64,000 nucleotides of DNA from Phycisphaeraceae bacterium (lineage in GTDB: Bacteria; Planctomycetota; Phycisphaerae; Phycisphaerales; Phycisphaeraceae). The stretch covers positions 1-64,000 of the forward strand of contig JAJDCY010000021.1 in assembly GCA_029260595.1 (NCBI GenBank). Reading direction: 5' to 3'. Under the pieces are notes generated by a model. It was not told the origin of the DNA, searched no databases, and saw nothing but the letters and a program-made list of their open reading frames with translations. Below are positions 37,601 to 44,935 of this stretch, piece after piece. Positions within the stretch are counted from its first letter, which is position 1; every line of letters starts with the position of its first letter. The position numbers and the translations under genes are program-made.

Positions 37601-37933
37601 TTCCACCTGCGAAAAGCCGGCGCCGAGGTCACCATCGTCGAGAACGGACGCGAAGCCGTCACCGCCGCAACCGACGCGCTCGACCGTGGCGAACCCTTCG
37701 ACATCATCCTGATGGACATGCAAATGCCCGAGATGGACGGCTACGCGGCGACGCGGCAACTGCGACGCCAAGGCTACACCCGACCGATCGTCGCACTGAC
37801 CGCCCACGCCATGGCCGGCGACCGCGAGCGATGCATCGACGCCGGCTGCGACGACTTCGCCACCAAGCCCATCGATAAACTGCGCCTCTTCGTGACGCTC
37901 GGGAACCTGCTGAAGATGCAAAGCTCGGCCTAG
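34625..37933 (+). CDS. hybrid sensor histidine kinase (MASE1-CHASE-PAS-HisKA-HATPase-REC)
   Basis: A 1102-residue membrane kinase. Eight or so spans over residues 15-220 form a MASE1 region (SATPLWPPAGVAIAALLIGG, GVWLGAVAANTWSACHL); then a CHASE sensor (residues about 235-470; ASHAIRSFYTGSTFVDPDEF, LAWVPTVPHADRLEF), a last span, a PAS/PAC region (ARVGAWDLTLPAKELEWTDQ, RLTGTFQDITERR), HisKA with phosphoacceptor His721 in NMSHEIRTPMTAILGF, HATPase N and G boxes (LVNLVGNAIKFTETGG, FGGTGLGLTISKRL), and a receiver with Asp1031 in IILMDMQMPEMDGY. Signal input is unknown; no partner phosphotransfer protein is adjacent. Start MVRINKD is chosen over a longer frame from 34568. Confidence 0.93.
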   Translation: MVRINKDLQPRGMGTALPPVLIKITLLAIAYYATARLGLTVTAASQSATPLWPPAGVAIAALLIGGGRLWPGVWLGAVAANTWSACHLGNSNFLVGLQCGALTATGAVLQALAGAWLVRRWAAWPIAADRLGLLVKSLVLGGPASCVINATLGTAILLAYQRIGWHDAGTNWLTWWTGDTLGVLIVLPLAVSWPRRVDAGRWATRIAMALVFIGAILASVAWFHDARKSERQRVALTFRMHADSVAQAVRARLNYALEASHAIRSFYTGSTFVDPDEFHLFTIDPLSRRPAIRALAWVPTVPHADRLEFDNTLHDHPGHDAVIHDCDANGKTVAAPVRKVYHPINYLEPHGPYQNLLGLDIACYPAPAAAMRHARDSGDYALTAPMALPGIPYARETVMAFVPIYASGSQVDTIDQRREHLRGFVMTVLDVQNLIEITLADLGHGALDVCITDASGPGGHAMPVAHATCVAKKHSGYQSAPATAQGLRWEYPIEMNNRHWTLSAMAPTGYLASVSSWYPWYALGGGLTFSAMLGIVMVQVTSHTVKVERQVKDRTDALSESNTRLQQAIDSRAKIDQLLDEMQLIARVGAWDLTLPAKELEWTDQVYRIHELPIGSPVSFEQAMGYYRRDSRPLIEQAVQNAIDHGRSWDLELQMATAKGNTIWVRAIGEAETQDGQLTRLTGTFQDITERRLADEQLREAKAAAEQATLAKSEFLANMSHEIRTPMTAILGFTDLLLAPDLNPTDMRNFTQTIKRNGQHLIGIINDILDLSKIEAGKMCVESIDCSPHQVLADVASLMRVRADSKGLSLSVECVGPIPRIVRTDPTRLRQILVNLVGNAIKFTETGGVRITATLTKQPHTTDPLLRFEVIDTGIGIAPDKVQQLFRPFSQADTSTTRQFGGTGLGLTISKRLAEMLGGDITVTRSTGEGSSFCVCIATGPLNETDMIEGAVEPLSVKPNAATDTGAIADQSLGGTRVLYAEDGPDNQRLISFHLRKAGAEVTIVENGREAVTAATDALDRGEPFDIILMDMQMPEMDGYAATRQLRRQGYTRPIVALTAHAMAGDRERCIDAGCDDFATKPIDKLRLFVTLGNLLKMQSSA

Positions 37934-37978
37934 CCCGCACGGCTGATCCGCGCACCGCCGCGGTCATCTGACACCGCC

Positions 37979-38446
37979 CTAGACAATGATTTCCTGGATC
38001 TCGAAACGCTTGGTCCCGCGCGGCAGGTCGACCTTCACCACATCACCCACGCGCGCCTTCATCAGCGCCTCGCCCATCGGGCTGGTGGTCGTCACCTCGA
38101 TCTCGTCCGCATCGAAGTTCCCCGACGCCTGCCCGACCAGCCGGTACAGATCATCGCTGTCGTCATCGGTGTCGCGCAGCCGTATCACCGAGCCGACAAA
38201 GACCATGTCGTCCGGCACCTCCGACCCGTCAGCGACCCTGGCCGTCTTGAGCTTTTCTTCAAGACGGCGGATCTCGGCCTCGTTGAGCCCCTGGTCCTCG
38301 CGGGCCGCGTGGTAATCGGCGTTTTCCTTCAAATCACCCAGCGCCCGTGCCTCTGCAATGCGTTTGACAAGGATGGGGCGTTGGGCTTTGCGTTGTTCGA
38401 TTCTGGCTTCGAGGTCGATTTTTTCTTGGGGGGTGATGAAATCCAT
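37979..38446 (-). CDS. greA: transcription elongation factor GreA/GreB family
   Basis: A 155-residue factor that rescues backtracked RNA polymerase by stimulating transcript cleavage. The N-terminal coiled coil starts MDFITPQEKIDLEARIEQRK, with the acidic tip in RALGDLKENADYHAAREDQG, and the C-terminal FKBP-like domain in YRLVGQASGNFDADEIEVTT, SPMGEALMKARVGDVVKVDL. The Asp/Glu at the tip (GDLKENADY) is present. ATG at 38446 follows a perfect GGAGG. A much longer upstream in-frame reading to 38866 runs through a GC-rich non-coding stretch and is rejected. Divergent from the desaturase gene. Confidence 0.93.
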   Translation of the reverse strand: MDFITPQEKIDLEARIEQRKAQRPILVKRIAEARALGDLKENADYHAAREDQGLNEAEIRRLEEKLKTARVADGSEVPDDMVFVGSVIRLRDTDDDSDDLYRLVGQASGNFDADEIEVTTTSPMGEALMKARVGDVVKVDLPRGTKRFEIQEIIV

Positions 38447-38877
38447 GGTCTGGCCTCCGCTGTCCGGCGTCCGCTGGTCTATGAACGCCGAGGTGTCGTC
38501 AGGGGTTAGGGTACCGGCGATCGGAGCGGTTTCCAAGGCGTTGACGGGGCGGGGCTGTCGGGGGTTAGAGGCCCCCTCTACCCTAGAAGCGTTACAAACA
38601 GGCGGCGGTGGGGCAGGGCGCCTATAGTTTAAGTGAGCGGGCATGAACCGGTTTGACGATACACCGTAGAGGTGTAAAAATGCCGGGTGTATGCCGTCGG
38701 TGGCGGCGAGCCCCTCATCACCCAGAGACGCAAGAGCTGCGGTTACCCTAGAAATACTTGACATACTTGGACACCCGCACCGCCCGGAGGGCCCGGCGAG
38801 TGGGTTAACTGACAAGACAAGCCTCGCCGCCCGGATCGGGCCCGGCGAGTGCACCGACGAACACAAGGAACTGAGTC
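38447..38877. other. 431-nt divergent intergenic region between greA and the desaturase gene
   Basis: No convincing gene is seen. A plausible plus-strand promoter is TTGACG followed 16 nt later by TAAAAA at about 38653-38680. A second TTGACA at 38758-38763 lacks a good -10. On the minus strand TATAGG near 38620 may serve greA. The region just before greA is GC-rich and pyrimidine/purine skewed. Confidence 0.4.
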
Positions 38878-39762
38878 ATGGCTGCGAATGTGATGTCGCA
38901 CGAATTGCATAAGAAGCGTGGGATCGACTGGCGTCGGCTGGACTGGCCGGTCGTCCTGGGGATCGGTGCGATGCACCTGGGGTGCCTCGCGGCGCCGTTT
39001 TTCTTCTCGTGGAGCGCCCTGATCATCGCGGCGGTGCTGGGTTGGCTGACAGCGGCGATCGGCATCACCCTCTGCTACCACCGCCTGCTGACGCACCGAA
39101 GCTTCTCGACCCCAAAATGGTTCGAGTACCTGATCACCCTGATGGGTTGCCTCGCCTGGCAGGGTGGGCCGATCCAGTGGGTGGGCGTCCACCGCATCCA
39201 CCACAAGCACTCAGATCATGAACTGGACCCTCATACGCCGAAGCACGGGTTCACGTGGGCGCACGCGCTGTGGTGTATGCACCGCCAGCCCGAGGGCCGC
39301 AACCCGAAAGACGCGGCGCGCGACCTGCAGCGGGACCCGGGCCTGAGGCTCCTCGATAAGTACTTCTGGCTGCCGCAGTTCTTCCTGCTCCCGCTGCTCT
39401 ACTTCGGGGGCGAGTGGATGGCCGGGCACGGGTGGGAAACCTCCGGCCTGTCCTGGCTGCTGTGGGGCGTCTGTGTGCGGACCGTGCTGGTCTACCACGG
39501 CACCTGGTTCGTCAACTCCGCCGCGCACACCTGGGGCTACCGCAACTTCGAGACCAAGGACATCTCGACCAACCTCTGGTGGGTCGCGCTGATCTCCTTC
39601 GGCGAAGGCTGGCACAACAACCACCACGCCTTCCAGCGCTCCGCCGCACACGGCCTGCGCTGGTACGAGCTGGACCCGACCTACTGGACCATCCGCGTCC
39701 TGGGCTGGTTCGGCCTGGCCAAGGACATCGTCCTGCCCAAGCCGGATGAAATGCCAACGTGA
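38878..39762 (+). CDS. membrane fatty acid desaturase (delta-9 acyl type)
   Basis: A 294-residue di-iron membrane enzyme that introduces a double bond in acyl chains, adjusting membrane fluidity. Histidine boxes are complete: His68-x4-His73 (CYHRLLTHRSF), HRIHHKHSDHE at about 105-114, and HNNHHAF near 246. Membrane spans are paired before box 1 (APFFFSWSALIIAAVLGW) and after box 2 (FFLLPLLYFGG). The PQF and WQGGPIQWVGVHRIHH motifs match acyl-CoA/acyl-lipid delta-9 desaturases of the DesC/OLE1 type. ATG at 38878 is preceded by AAGGAACTGAGTC. Confidence 0.94.
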   Translation: MAANVMSHELHKKRGIDWRRLDWPVVLGIGAMHLGCLAAPFFFSWSALIIAAVLGWLTAAIGITLCYHRLLTHRSFSTPKWFEYLITLMGCLAWQGGPIQWVGVHRIHHKHSDHELDPHTPKHGFTWAHALWCMHRQPEGRNPKDAARDLQRDPGLRLLDKYFWLPQFFLLPLLYFGGEWMAGHGWETSGLSWLLWGVCVRTVLVYHGTWFVNSAAHTWGYRNFETKDISTNLWWVALISFGEGWHNNHHAFQRSAAHGLRWYELDPTYWTIRVLGWFGLAKDIVLPKPDEMPT

Positions 39763-39817
39763 GCTGCACGCCGACGATCAGTCGGCAATAGCGCTGCGGC
39801 ACTGATCACCGAAAAGT

Positions 39818-41206
39818 TTAGTTGAGCAGTTCGATTCGCTTGCGCCGCAACTCCTGCGCGTAACGGACTGCTTCCTGGCGCTTGGCGCGTAGCTCGGCCA
39901 GGTGTTGTTCGTATTCCTGGGTGATCTGGGCGCGCTGGCGGCGGTAGTCGGCTTCGAGTGCGCGCGTGTGCCCGGGTGATCGCCGAACCTCGGGCAGCCA
40001 ACGGCGAAACTCGGCGTCGAGCTCGGCGTTCGCTTGTCTTTTCTGATCCGCCAGGTCGCGTTCCGTCTGCTTGGCGATCTCGATCTGGGATTCGATCTTG
40101 GCCAGCGCCTCGTCGATCTGGATCAAGACCGGTGAGACGGCCTGGACGCGCGTGTTGCGCAGCGCTTGCTGCTGCTCGCTGCGCGACCGGTCCATGACGT
40201 GCTCCCACGCATCGGTCGAGACCCGGCTCCACGACGCCAAGCCGAGTTGCTCGCGCACGTGCGCAAGCGAATCAGCATCGCCGTCCGACAACCCGCACGC
40301 CAGCGCCTCGCTCGCCGTAAGTGTCAGGATCTCACCCTTGCGTTTGATCAGCTCACCGGACTCCCCGTCACCGGGAACCTCAACAACCACCGGCGCACCG
40401 CCGCGCTGCACAACGGACAGTTCGATCCCGGTCTCGCTCATCCCGCGCACCAGCAGGGGCGAATGTCCGCCGAGCCTGGCCGCGCTGCGGAAACCGGCGC
40501 GGATCGCGGACAACCATTTTTCGCGGATGTTTTGCGGCGTCCCGTCCGGGCCGAACTGAAACGGCACAGCCGCGCCGATGCTGCTGCCCCCGGCCATGAA
40601 GACCTTCGGGCACGCCATCGCGATCACCGCCGCCGCCGACTGAGCGTCGTGAACAAATGCAACGAACTCTTGACCGCGGTTCCGTCGTCGTGCCTCCGCG
40701 ATCGCGTCGATGATCCGATCCAAATCGTCCAGCCGCCCGCCGGGGCTGTCGATCACGAGCACGATGTAGTCGGGCCGAGCGGCAAGGGCTTCATCGAGCC
40801 CCTGGATAAACGCGTCCGCGGTGATCTGCGCCTGCCCGCCACCGCCCTGCCCGATCACGCCGATCACCGGCAGGATGCAGTACGTCGGCCCCGTCGGCCG
40901 TTCAACCTCAACGATCTCTTTGACGCTCGACACCCGGTGCCGCACGGTCATCCGCACGCCGACGGCTTGGACCTCGAACACAACCTGCTCGCCGTCCCGC
41001 GAGATCAACGCCCCCTCGAACCGCCGACCGTCCTGCAACACCAATGTGTCCGCAACGCTGGTTGTGGGTGTTAGCGCGGATATGACGATCGCAACGATTA
41101 TCCAGGCCGCGAAATACTCGCGGCGATCGCGATGCGACGTCGCCGAGACACGCCTATCGCCAGTGCGCGCGGTACCACCGGGATCGAGCCATGAACACCA
41201 GCCCAT
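39818..41206 (-). CDS. exported ClpP/NfeD-like serine protease with C-terminal coiled coil
   Basis: A protein of about 462 residues from ATG 41206 (GTG 41272 is an alternative). N-terminal membrane/signal helix YFAAWIIVAIVISALTPTTS, then an Ig-less ClpP/crotonase-fold domain: YCILPVIGVIGQGGGGQAQI, FIQGLDEALAARPDYIVLVI-DSPGG, VAFVHDAQSAAAVIAMACPK, and VFMAGGSSIGAAVPFQ. The DSPGG oxyanion and SAAAVIA serine region match NfeD/SppA-like peptidases. The last 115 residues form a charged coiled coil (IESQIEIAKQTERDLADQKR, YEQHLAELRAKRQEAVRYAQ) in place of the NfeD OB-fold. It probably clips membrane or envelope substrates; substrate unknown. Note no SppA Lys partner was confidently located. Confidence 0.75.
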   Translation of the reverse strand: MGWCSWLDPGGTARTGDRRVSATSHRDRREYFAAWIIVAIVISALTPTTSVADTLVLQDGRRFEGALISRDGEQVVFEVQAVGVRMTVRHRVSSVKEIVEVERPTGPTYCILPVIGVIGQGGGGQAQITADAFIQGLDEALAARPDYIVLVIDSPGGRLDDLDRIIDAIAEARRRNRGQEFVAFVHDAQSAAAVIAMACPKVFMAGGSSIGAAVPFQFGPDGTPQNIREKWLSAIRAGFRSAARLGGHSPLLVRGMSETGIELSVVQRGGAPVVVEVPGDGESGELIKRKGEILTLTASEALACGLSDGDADSLAHVREQLGLASWSRVSTDAWEHVMDRSRSEQQQALRNTRVQAVSPVLIQIDEALAKIESQIEIAKQTERDLADQKRQANAELDAEFRRWLPEVRRSPGHTRALEADYRRQRAQITQEYEQHLAELRAKRQEAVRYAQELRRKRIELLN

Positions 41207-41307
41207 ATGCCATGGATCGGCTGTCCGCTGCGGATGCTTGACGCACCCCCCGCATCGATCCAACCCAGGCACCGCTCGATATATCGGACAATTGCCCCGC
41301 AGCGTGG

Positions 41308-41948
41308 CTACGACGCCGGCGGGATGGTAAAGTCGCCCAGGCCTTCGAAATAATACTGGAACTTGACGCGCCCGGTCAGCGACTCGGGCAGCCCGAACAC
41401 CAGGCGGATGCGGTAGCTGCCCGTGACCTTGTCGTATTCATCGGTGGTGCTGCCGTCTTCGTTGATGTACAGGGCATGGATGCCTGCACGCCGTTGTCGG
41501 CTTCGTCGCTGTCGTTACCGAAAGACTCGGGACCAACCGGTTTGTCGAAGGGCACGAGCATCATCTCCAGCGGCTCGTAGTGCTGCATCTCGCTCTGGCC
41601 CGGCTTGGGTGTGATGGTGGCCTCGACCAGCAGGAAGCGCAGGCTCGAATCATCTTCTTCTTCGTAATACTCGTCGTCGTCCTCGATCGATGACCGATCG
41701 GGTTTTTCGGTCCACTGCGTGGCATGGATCGTGACCTGCGCATCGCGCAACACCTTGCTCTTGGTCTCGAACAACCCCATCCCGATCCTGCTGATCCCCC
41801 GGCTGATGAGCTTCGGCACCAACACGAACCCCACCACCGCCAACCCCGCAAACGCCAAAATAGCCCCCCACCAAGGCAAAAACTTGATGATCAAAACCGA
41901 CACCACGACGATGAGAATGACAGCGATCAAACAACCCAGACGCAGCAT
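41308..41948 (-). pseudogene. membrane-anchored protein of unknown function, frameshifted near the C-terminus
   Basis: Starts MLRLGCLIAVILIVVVSVLI with two hydrophobic segments (then WWGAILAFAGLAVVGFVLVP), followed by a soluble part with an acidic stretch EDDDEYYEEEDDSSLRFLLV. The open frame turns to low-quality Thr/Arg/Ala sequence after SDEADNGVQA. One frame over, sensible sequence resumes: HALYINEDGSTTDEYDKVTG, SYRIRLVFGLPESLTGRVKF, QYYFEGLGDFTIPPAS and TAG at 41308-41310. A missing G in the GG pair at about 41483-41484 would explain it. May be a real break or an error. The family is not recognised. Confidence 0.65.
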
Positions 41949-42035
41949 GGTGAATGCTCCTTATCCATCGAGCCGGGCGAACAAACCACAGGTTTTCATT
42001 GACCGCAACATGCTACCGCGACGCGAGGTTGCGAC

Positions 42036-42150
42036 GTAGGGTGGGTTGAGCAAAGCGAAACCCACCATTGCGGGTTGGCGTGACGTATCAACTCACGGCC
42101 GTCTCGAACGACGCCGACGGTGGGATGCGCTGACGCTTATCCCACCCTAC
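42036..42150. repeat. REPIN: 115-nt element with inverted REP ends
   Basis: The head starts GTAGGGTGGGTTGAGC at 42036 and the tail ends TCCCACCCTAC at 42150, inverted relative to each other. The interior contains GGGTTGGCGTGACG and GACGCCGACGGTGG, shared with the element at 43755. GTAG before an imperfect palindrome is the standard REP architecture recognised by RAYT transposases. Confidence 0.8.
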
Positions 42151-42185
42151 TTGCTTTCTGACCCGGTGGCCGGCGAGGCACCGAG

Positions 42186-42807
42186 GTAGGGTGGGTTGAG
42201 CGAAGCGAAACCCACCATCACCACTTAACATACGCAGTCGTGCCCCACTATCGCCGCATGTACCAACCCGGGGGCTGTTATTTTTTCACCGTGAATCTGC
42301 TCGACCGGCGCAGCGATCTGCTGGTGCGGCGCGTTGAGGATCTGAGGGGGTCGATCAACCGTGTACGCACCGGCCACCCGTTCGAACTGCAAGCCGCCGT
42401 TGTCTTGCCCGATCACCTGCACTGTGTGATCCGGCTACCCACGGGTGACCGGGACTTCTCGGTCCGATGGAGCCTGATCAAAGCCGGGTTCACCCGGCGT
42501 GTGGCTGCGGGCGAATCCCGATCTCGCAGCCGTGCCCGCAAAGGCGAGCGCGGAGTATGGCAGCGCCGCTTCTGGGAGCACCTGATCCGGGACGAGCAGG
42601 ACCTGGCACAACACATCGACTACATCCACTACAACCCGGTCAAACACGGGTATGTCGCCTCACCGAAGGACTGGGCGTACTCATCGTTTCATCGGTTTGT
42701 GAGAGAGGGCATTCTGGACGCCGAGTGGAGCGCGGACCGGGGTGTTTGCCGACTAGATTTAGGGTAAGCGGAGATGGTGGGATGCGCTGACGCTAATCCC
42801 ACCCTAC
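42186..42807 (+). mobile_element. RAYT gene bounded by inverted REP ends (622-nt unit)
   Basis: The same head (GTAGGGTGGGTTGAGCGA, from 42186) and tail (GATGCGCTGACGCTAATCCC, ending ACCCTAC at 42807) as the 115-nt elements flank the transposase gene, whose coding sequence takes the place of the REPIN interior. The unit therefore looks like the autonomous relative of the two REPINs. No target duplication was identified. Confidence 0.72.
42240..42767 (+). CDS. rayT: REP-associated tyrosine transposase (RAYT, Y1-type HUH)
   Basis: A 175-residue single-strand transposase that cuts at REP sequences through a tyrosine. The HUH pair is in LQAAVVLPDHLHCVIRLPTG (His-Leu-His), and the catalytic Tyr lies in the helix HIDYIHYNPVKHGYVASPKD, with WAYSSFHRFV following, all typical of RAYT group proteins. 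GTG at 42240 opens it; an ATG six codons later is possible. It lies between two inverted REP sequences (see 42186-42807), and REPINs lie on either side, which is the expected partner relationship. Chromosomally stable RAYT genes often serve REPINs in trans. Confidence 0.9.
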   Translation: MPHYRRMYQPGGCYFFTVNLLDRRSDLLVRRVEDLRGSINRVRTGHPFELQAAVVLPDHLHCVIRLPTGDRDFSVRWSLIKAGFTRRVAAGESRSRSRARKGERGVWQRRFWEHLIRDEQDLAQHIDYIHYNPVKHGYVASPKDWAYSSFHRFVREGILDAEWSADRGVCRLDLG

Positions 42808-42827
42808 TTGCTGGCTTGGCAGAAAAC

Positions 42828-43709
42828 TCAGCCAATCGGTGCGATATAGTAACGGCCAGAAATGCCCTCGATGTCGTGGTAGTAGTAAAAACAGTCAGGA
42901 TCGGCTGATTGTATCGCGGTAATCATTTGAGGCAGCTCTTCGTGCGTGATGACCGTTCGGACGACGACAAACATTTCTCCGCTGTGGCCGCCGGTGCTTT
43001 GATGCGTCGTGTAAGTGCGATGTGCGGATGTTGCTGTGATCGCAGTACCGACTTCCTTCTGGCGGCGCGTGATGATCGCAAGCATCGTAATCTTGAATTT
43101 GCGATAGAGGTTATTGAGCGTCTCGGCAGACGCGAAGATGTATATGCACGTATACATCAATGTGTTAACGACCGATTCGAATTGCCCGTTCTTAATGAGA
43201 TCCATCGCGAGGCCGAACGCAGTGGACCCAATGGCGGCAACAATCGCAATCAACCCGACGGGCTTGAGGTACTTGACGGCAAAATATGCCCCAAGGATGT
43301 CCTCGTCGCCGGTCGAGCCGCGGCGCGTGAAAGCGAGTGCTTTCGCAACACCCGCAAGGAGACCGCCAAACAGAACCAATATGATGCGCTCGTTCTGGGG
43401 TTCCGGCTGGGCGAACTGTAGTTCAGGAAGCCAGGCAAGCCCCGCAACGACGGTGCCGACGACGACGAGCGAGCGCTGCGCAAAGACTCGGCCGACCCTC
43501 GCGAACGCGAAGGCCAGCAACGCCGACTGGAACAACAAGTAAAGGACGATGAAGAGCCAGTAACTCTCAAAGTAGTACGACAATGCGGTCGCAATGCCTT
43601 CCGTTCCGGTCAGGATGACTTTAGAAGGAAGCACAAAATACTTCAGAGCGATGGCGTACAAGAGGCCCGCAAGAAGAATAAGGCCGTAGTCAATCAAGAT
43701 TCGACGCAC
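42828..43709 (-). CDS. YitT family membrane protein (DUF161 plus DUF2179)
   Basis: A 293-residue protein. Five or six spans: LIDYGLILLAGLLYAIALKY, SYWLFIVLYLLFQSALLAFA, VVVGTVVAGLAWLPEL, IILVLFGGLLAGVAKALAF and PVGLIAIVAAIGSTAFGLAM; family motifs KVILTGTEGIATALSYYFE and RRGSTGDEDILGAYFAVKY (the G-G-D-x-x G site). The C-terminal DUF2179 cytoplasmic domain is from about 195 (ITRRQKEVGTAITATSAHRT, HSGEMFVVVRTVITHEELPQ). Function unresolved. GTG start at 43709. Its G+C is visibly lower than the flanking genes and it sits between a REPIN and the RAYT unit, which suggests transfer. Confidence 0.86.
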   Translation of the reverse strand: MRRILIDYGLILLAGLLYAIALKYFVLPSKVILTGTEGIATALSYYFESYWLFIVLYLLFQSALLAFAFARVGRVFAQRSLVVVGTVVAGLAWLPELQFAQPEPQNERIILVLFGGLLAGVAKALAFTRRGSTGDEDILGAYFAVKYLKPVGLIAIVAAIGSTAFGLAMDLIKNGQFESVVNTLMYTCIYIFASAETLNNLYRKFKITMLAIITRRQKEVGTAITATSAHRTYTTHQSTGGHSGEMFVVVRTVITHEELPQMITAIQSADPDCFYYYHDIEGISGRYYIAPIG

Positions 43710-43754
43710 GCAGATGATCCCTGACAGCGGACGATGGTTACCGCATCATAGCAA

Positions 43755-43869
43755 GCAGGGTGGGTTGAGCTCAGCGAGACCCACCGTTGTGGGTTGGCGT
43801 GACCGGTTCGTTTACGGTTGTTTCGAGTGACGCCGATGGTGGGATGCGCTGGCGCTTATCCCACCCTAC
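43755..43869. repeat. second REPIN, 115 nt
   Basis: Head GCAGGGTGGGTTGAGCTC (43755) and tail GATGCGCTGGCGCTTATC ending at 43869; interior shares GGGTTGGCGTGACC and GACGCCGATGGTGG with the element at 42036. The two are exactly the same length and align throughout. It lies between yitT and pdhB. Confidence 0.8.
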
Positions 43870-43892
43870 ACGAGGAGAATCGAGGCAAAGTG

Positions 43893-44879
43893 TTAGGCGT
43901 TGTACGTCACCGCGCGGACCGCTTCGTAGATCTTCTTGGCGTTAGGGAGCATTTCCTGCTCTAGGGTGCGGTTGTACGGGGCGGGGACGTCGTCGTTGTT
44001 GACGCGGATGATTTTGTTGTCCAGGTCGTCCAGCGCCTGCTCATAGACCTGCATCGCGATCTCGGACGCGACCGACGCGAACGGCCAGCTCTGGTCGACC
44101 ACGACCAGGTACCCGGTTTTGCGGACGCTGGCGACGATGGTGTCGATGTCCAGCGGGCGGATCGTTCGCGGGTCGATCACCTCGCAGTGGATGCCCTCCT
44201 TGGCCAACTCGAGCGCGGCTTGGAGGGCGAAGTGGATCGGCCTGCCCATCGCGACGATCGTGCAGTCGGTCCCGACGAGCTTGATATCAGCCTGGCCGAA
44301 CGGGATCAGGTATTCCTCCTCGGGCGGGGGCACGGGGCCCTTGAAGCCGAGCAACCGTTCGGACTCCAAGAAGAAAACCGGGTCGTCGTCACGGATCGCG
44401 GTGCGGAGCAAACCCTTCGCGTCGTACGGCGTCGCGGGGATGGCCATCTTCAGCCCGGGCACAGATGAAAACATCGACTCAACCGACCACGAGTGCGTCG
44501 AGCCGAGCTGCCCGCCCGCACCGTTGTTGCCGCGGAACACAGCCGGCACGCCGAACTGCCCGCCGGACATATAAAGCATCTTCGGCGCGTTATTGATGAT
44601 CTGGTCAGCCGCGACCAGACAAAAGGACCAACTCATAAACTCGATAATCGGCCGCAGCCCGTACATCGCGGCCCCAACGCCAAGCCCGGAAAACGCCGTC
44701 TCGCTGATCGGTGTATCGACCACCCGCTTGGGGCCGAACCGCTCGAGCATCCCCTGGCTGACCTTGTAGGCCCCGTTGTACTCGGCGACCTCCTCGCCCA
44801 TGAGAAAGACGCGGCTGTCGCGGGCCATCTCCTCGGTCATGGCCTCTCGCAAGGCTTCGCGGTATTGGATCTCTCGCAT
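43893..44879 (-). CDS. pdhB: pyruvate dehydrogenase E1 component, beta subunit
   Basis: A 328-residue ThDP-enzyme beta chain: MREIQYREALREAMTEEMAR start, RVFLMGEEVAEYNGAYKVSQ, RVVDTPISETAFSGLGVGAA, RPIIEFMSWSFCLVAADQI, GQLGSTHSWSVESMFSSVPG and the C-terminal VVVDQSWPFASVASEIAM, which matches the transketolase C domain. It pairs with PdhA to decarboxylate pyruvate to acetyl-CoA. It lies 56 nt downstream of pdhA on the same strand, so the two form one operon. The E2 and E3 genes are not in the window. Length and motifs are normal for this family. Confidence 0.94.
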   Translation of the reverse strand: MREIQYREALREAMTEEMARDSRVFLMGEEVAEYNGAYKVSQGMLERFGPKRVVDTPISETAFSGLGVGAAMYGLRPIIEFMSWSFCLVAADQIINNAPKMLYMSGGQFGVPAVFRGNNGAGGQLGSTHSWSVESMFSSVPGLKMAIPATPYDAKGLLRTAIRDDDPVFFLESERLLGFKGPVPPPEEEYLIPFGQADIKLVGTDCTIVAMGRPIHFALQAALELAKEGIHCEVIDPRTIRPLDIDTIVASVRKTGYLVVVDQSWPFASVASEIAMQVYEQALDDLDNKIIRVNNDDVPAPYNRTLEQEMLPNAKKIYEAVRAVTYNA

Positions 44880-44935
44880 GGCTGGGTCCGTTCGGCTCAG
44901 GGAGGCGGGCCGGTTAGGCGTCCGGTCCGGTCGGG

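Noticed and set aside
38447-38866. N-terminal extension of greA
   Set aside because: Low-quality composition, and the perfect GGAGG before ATG 38446 gives a normal-length GreA.
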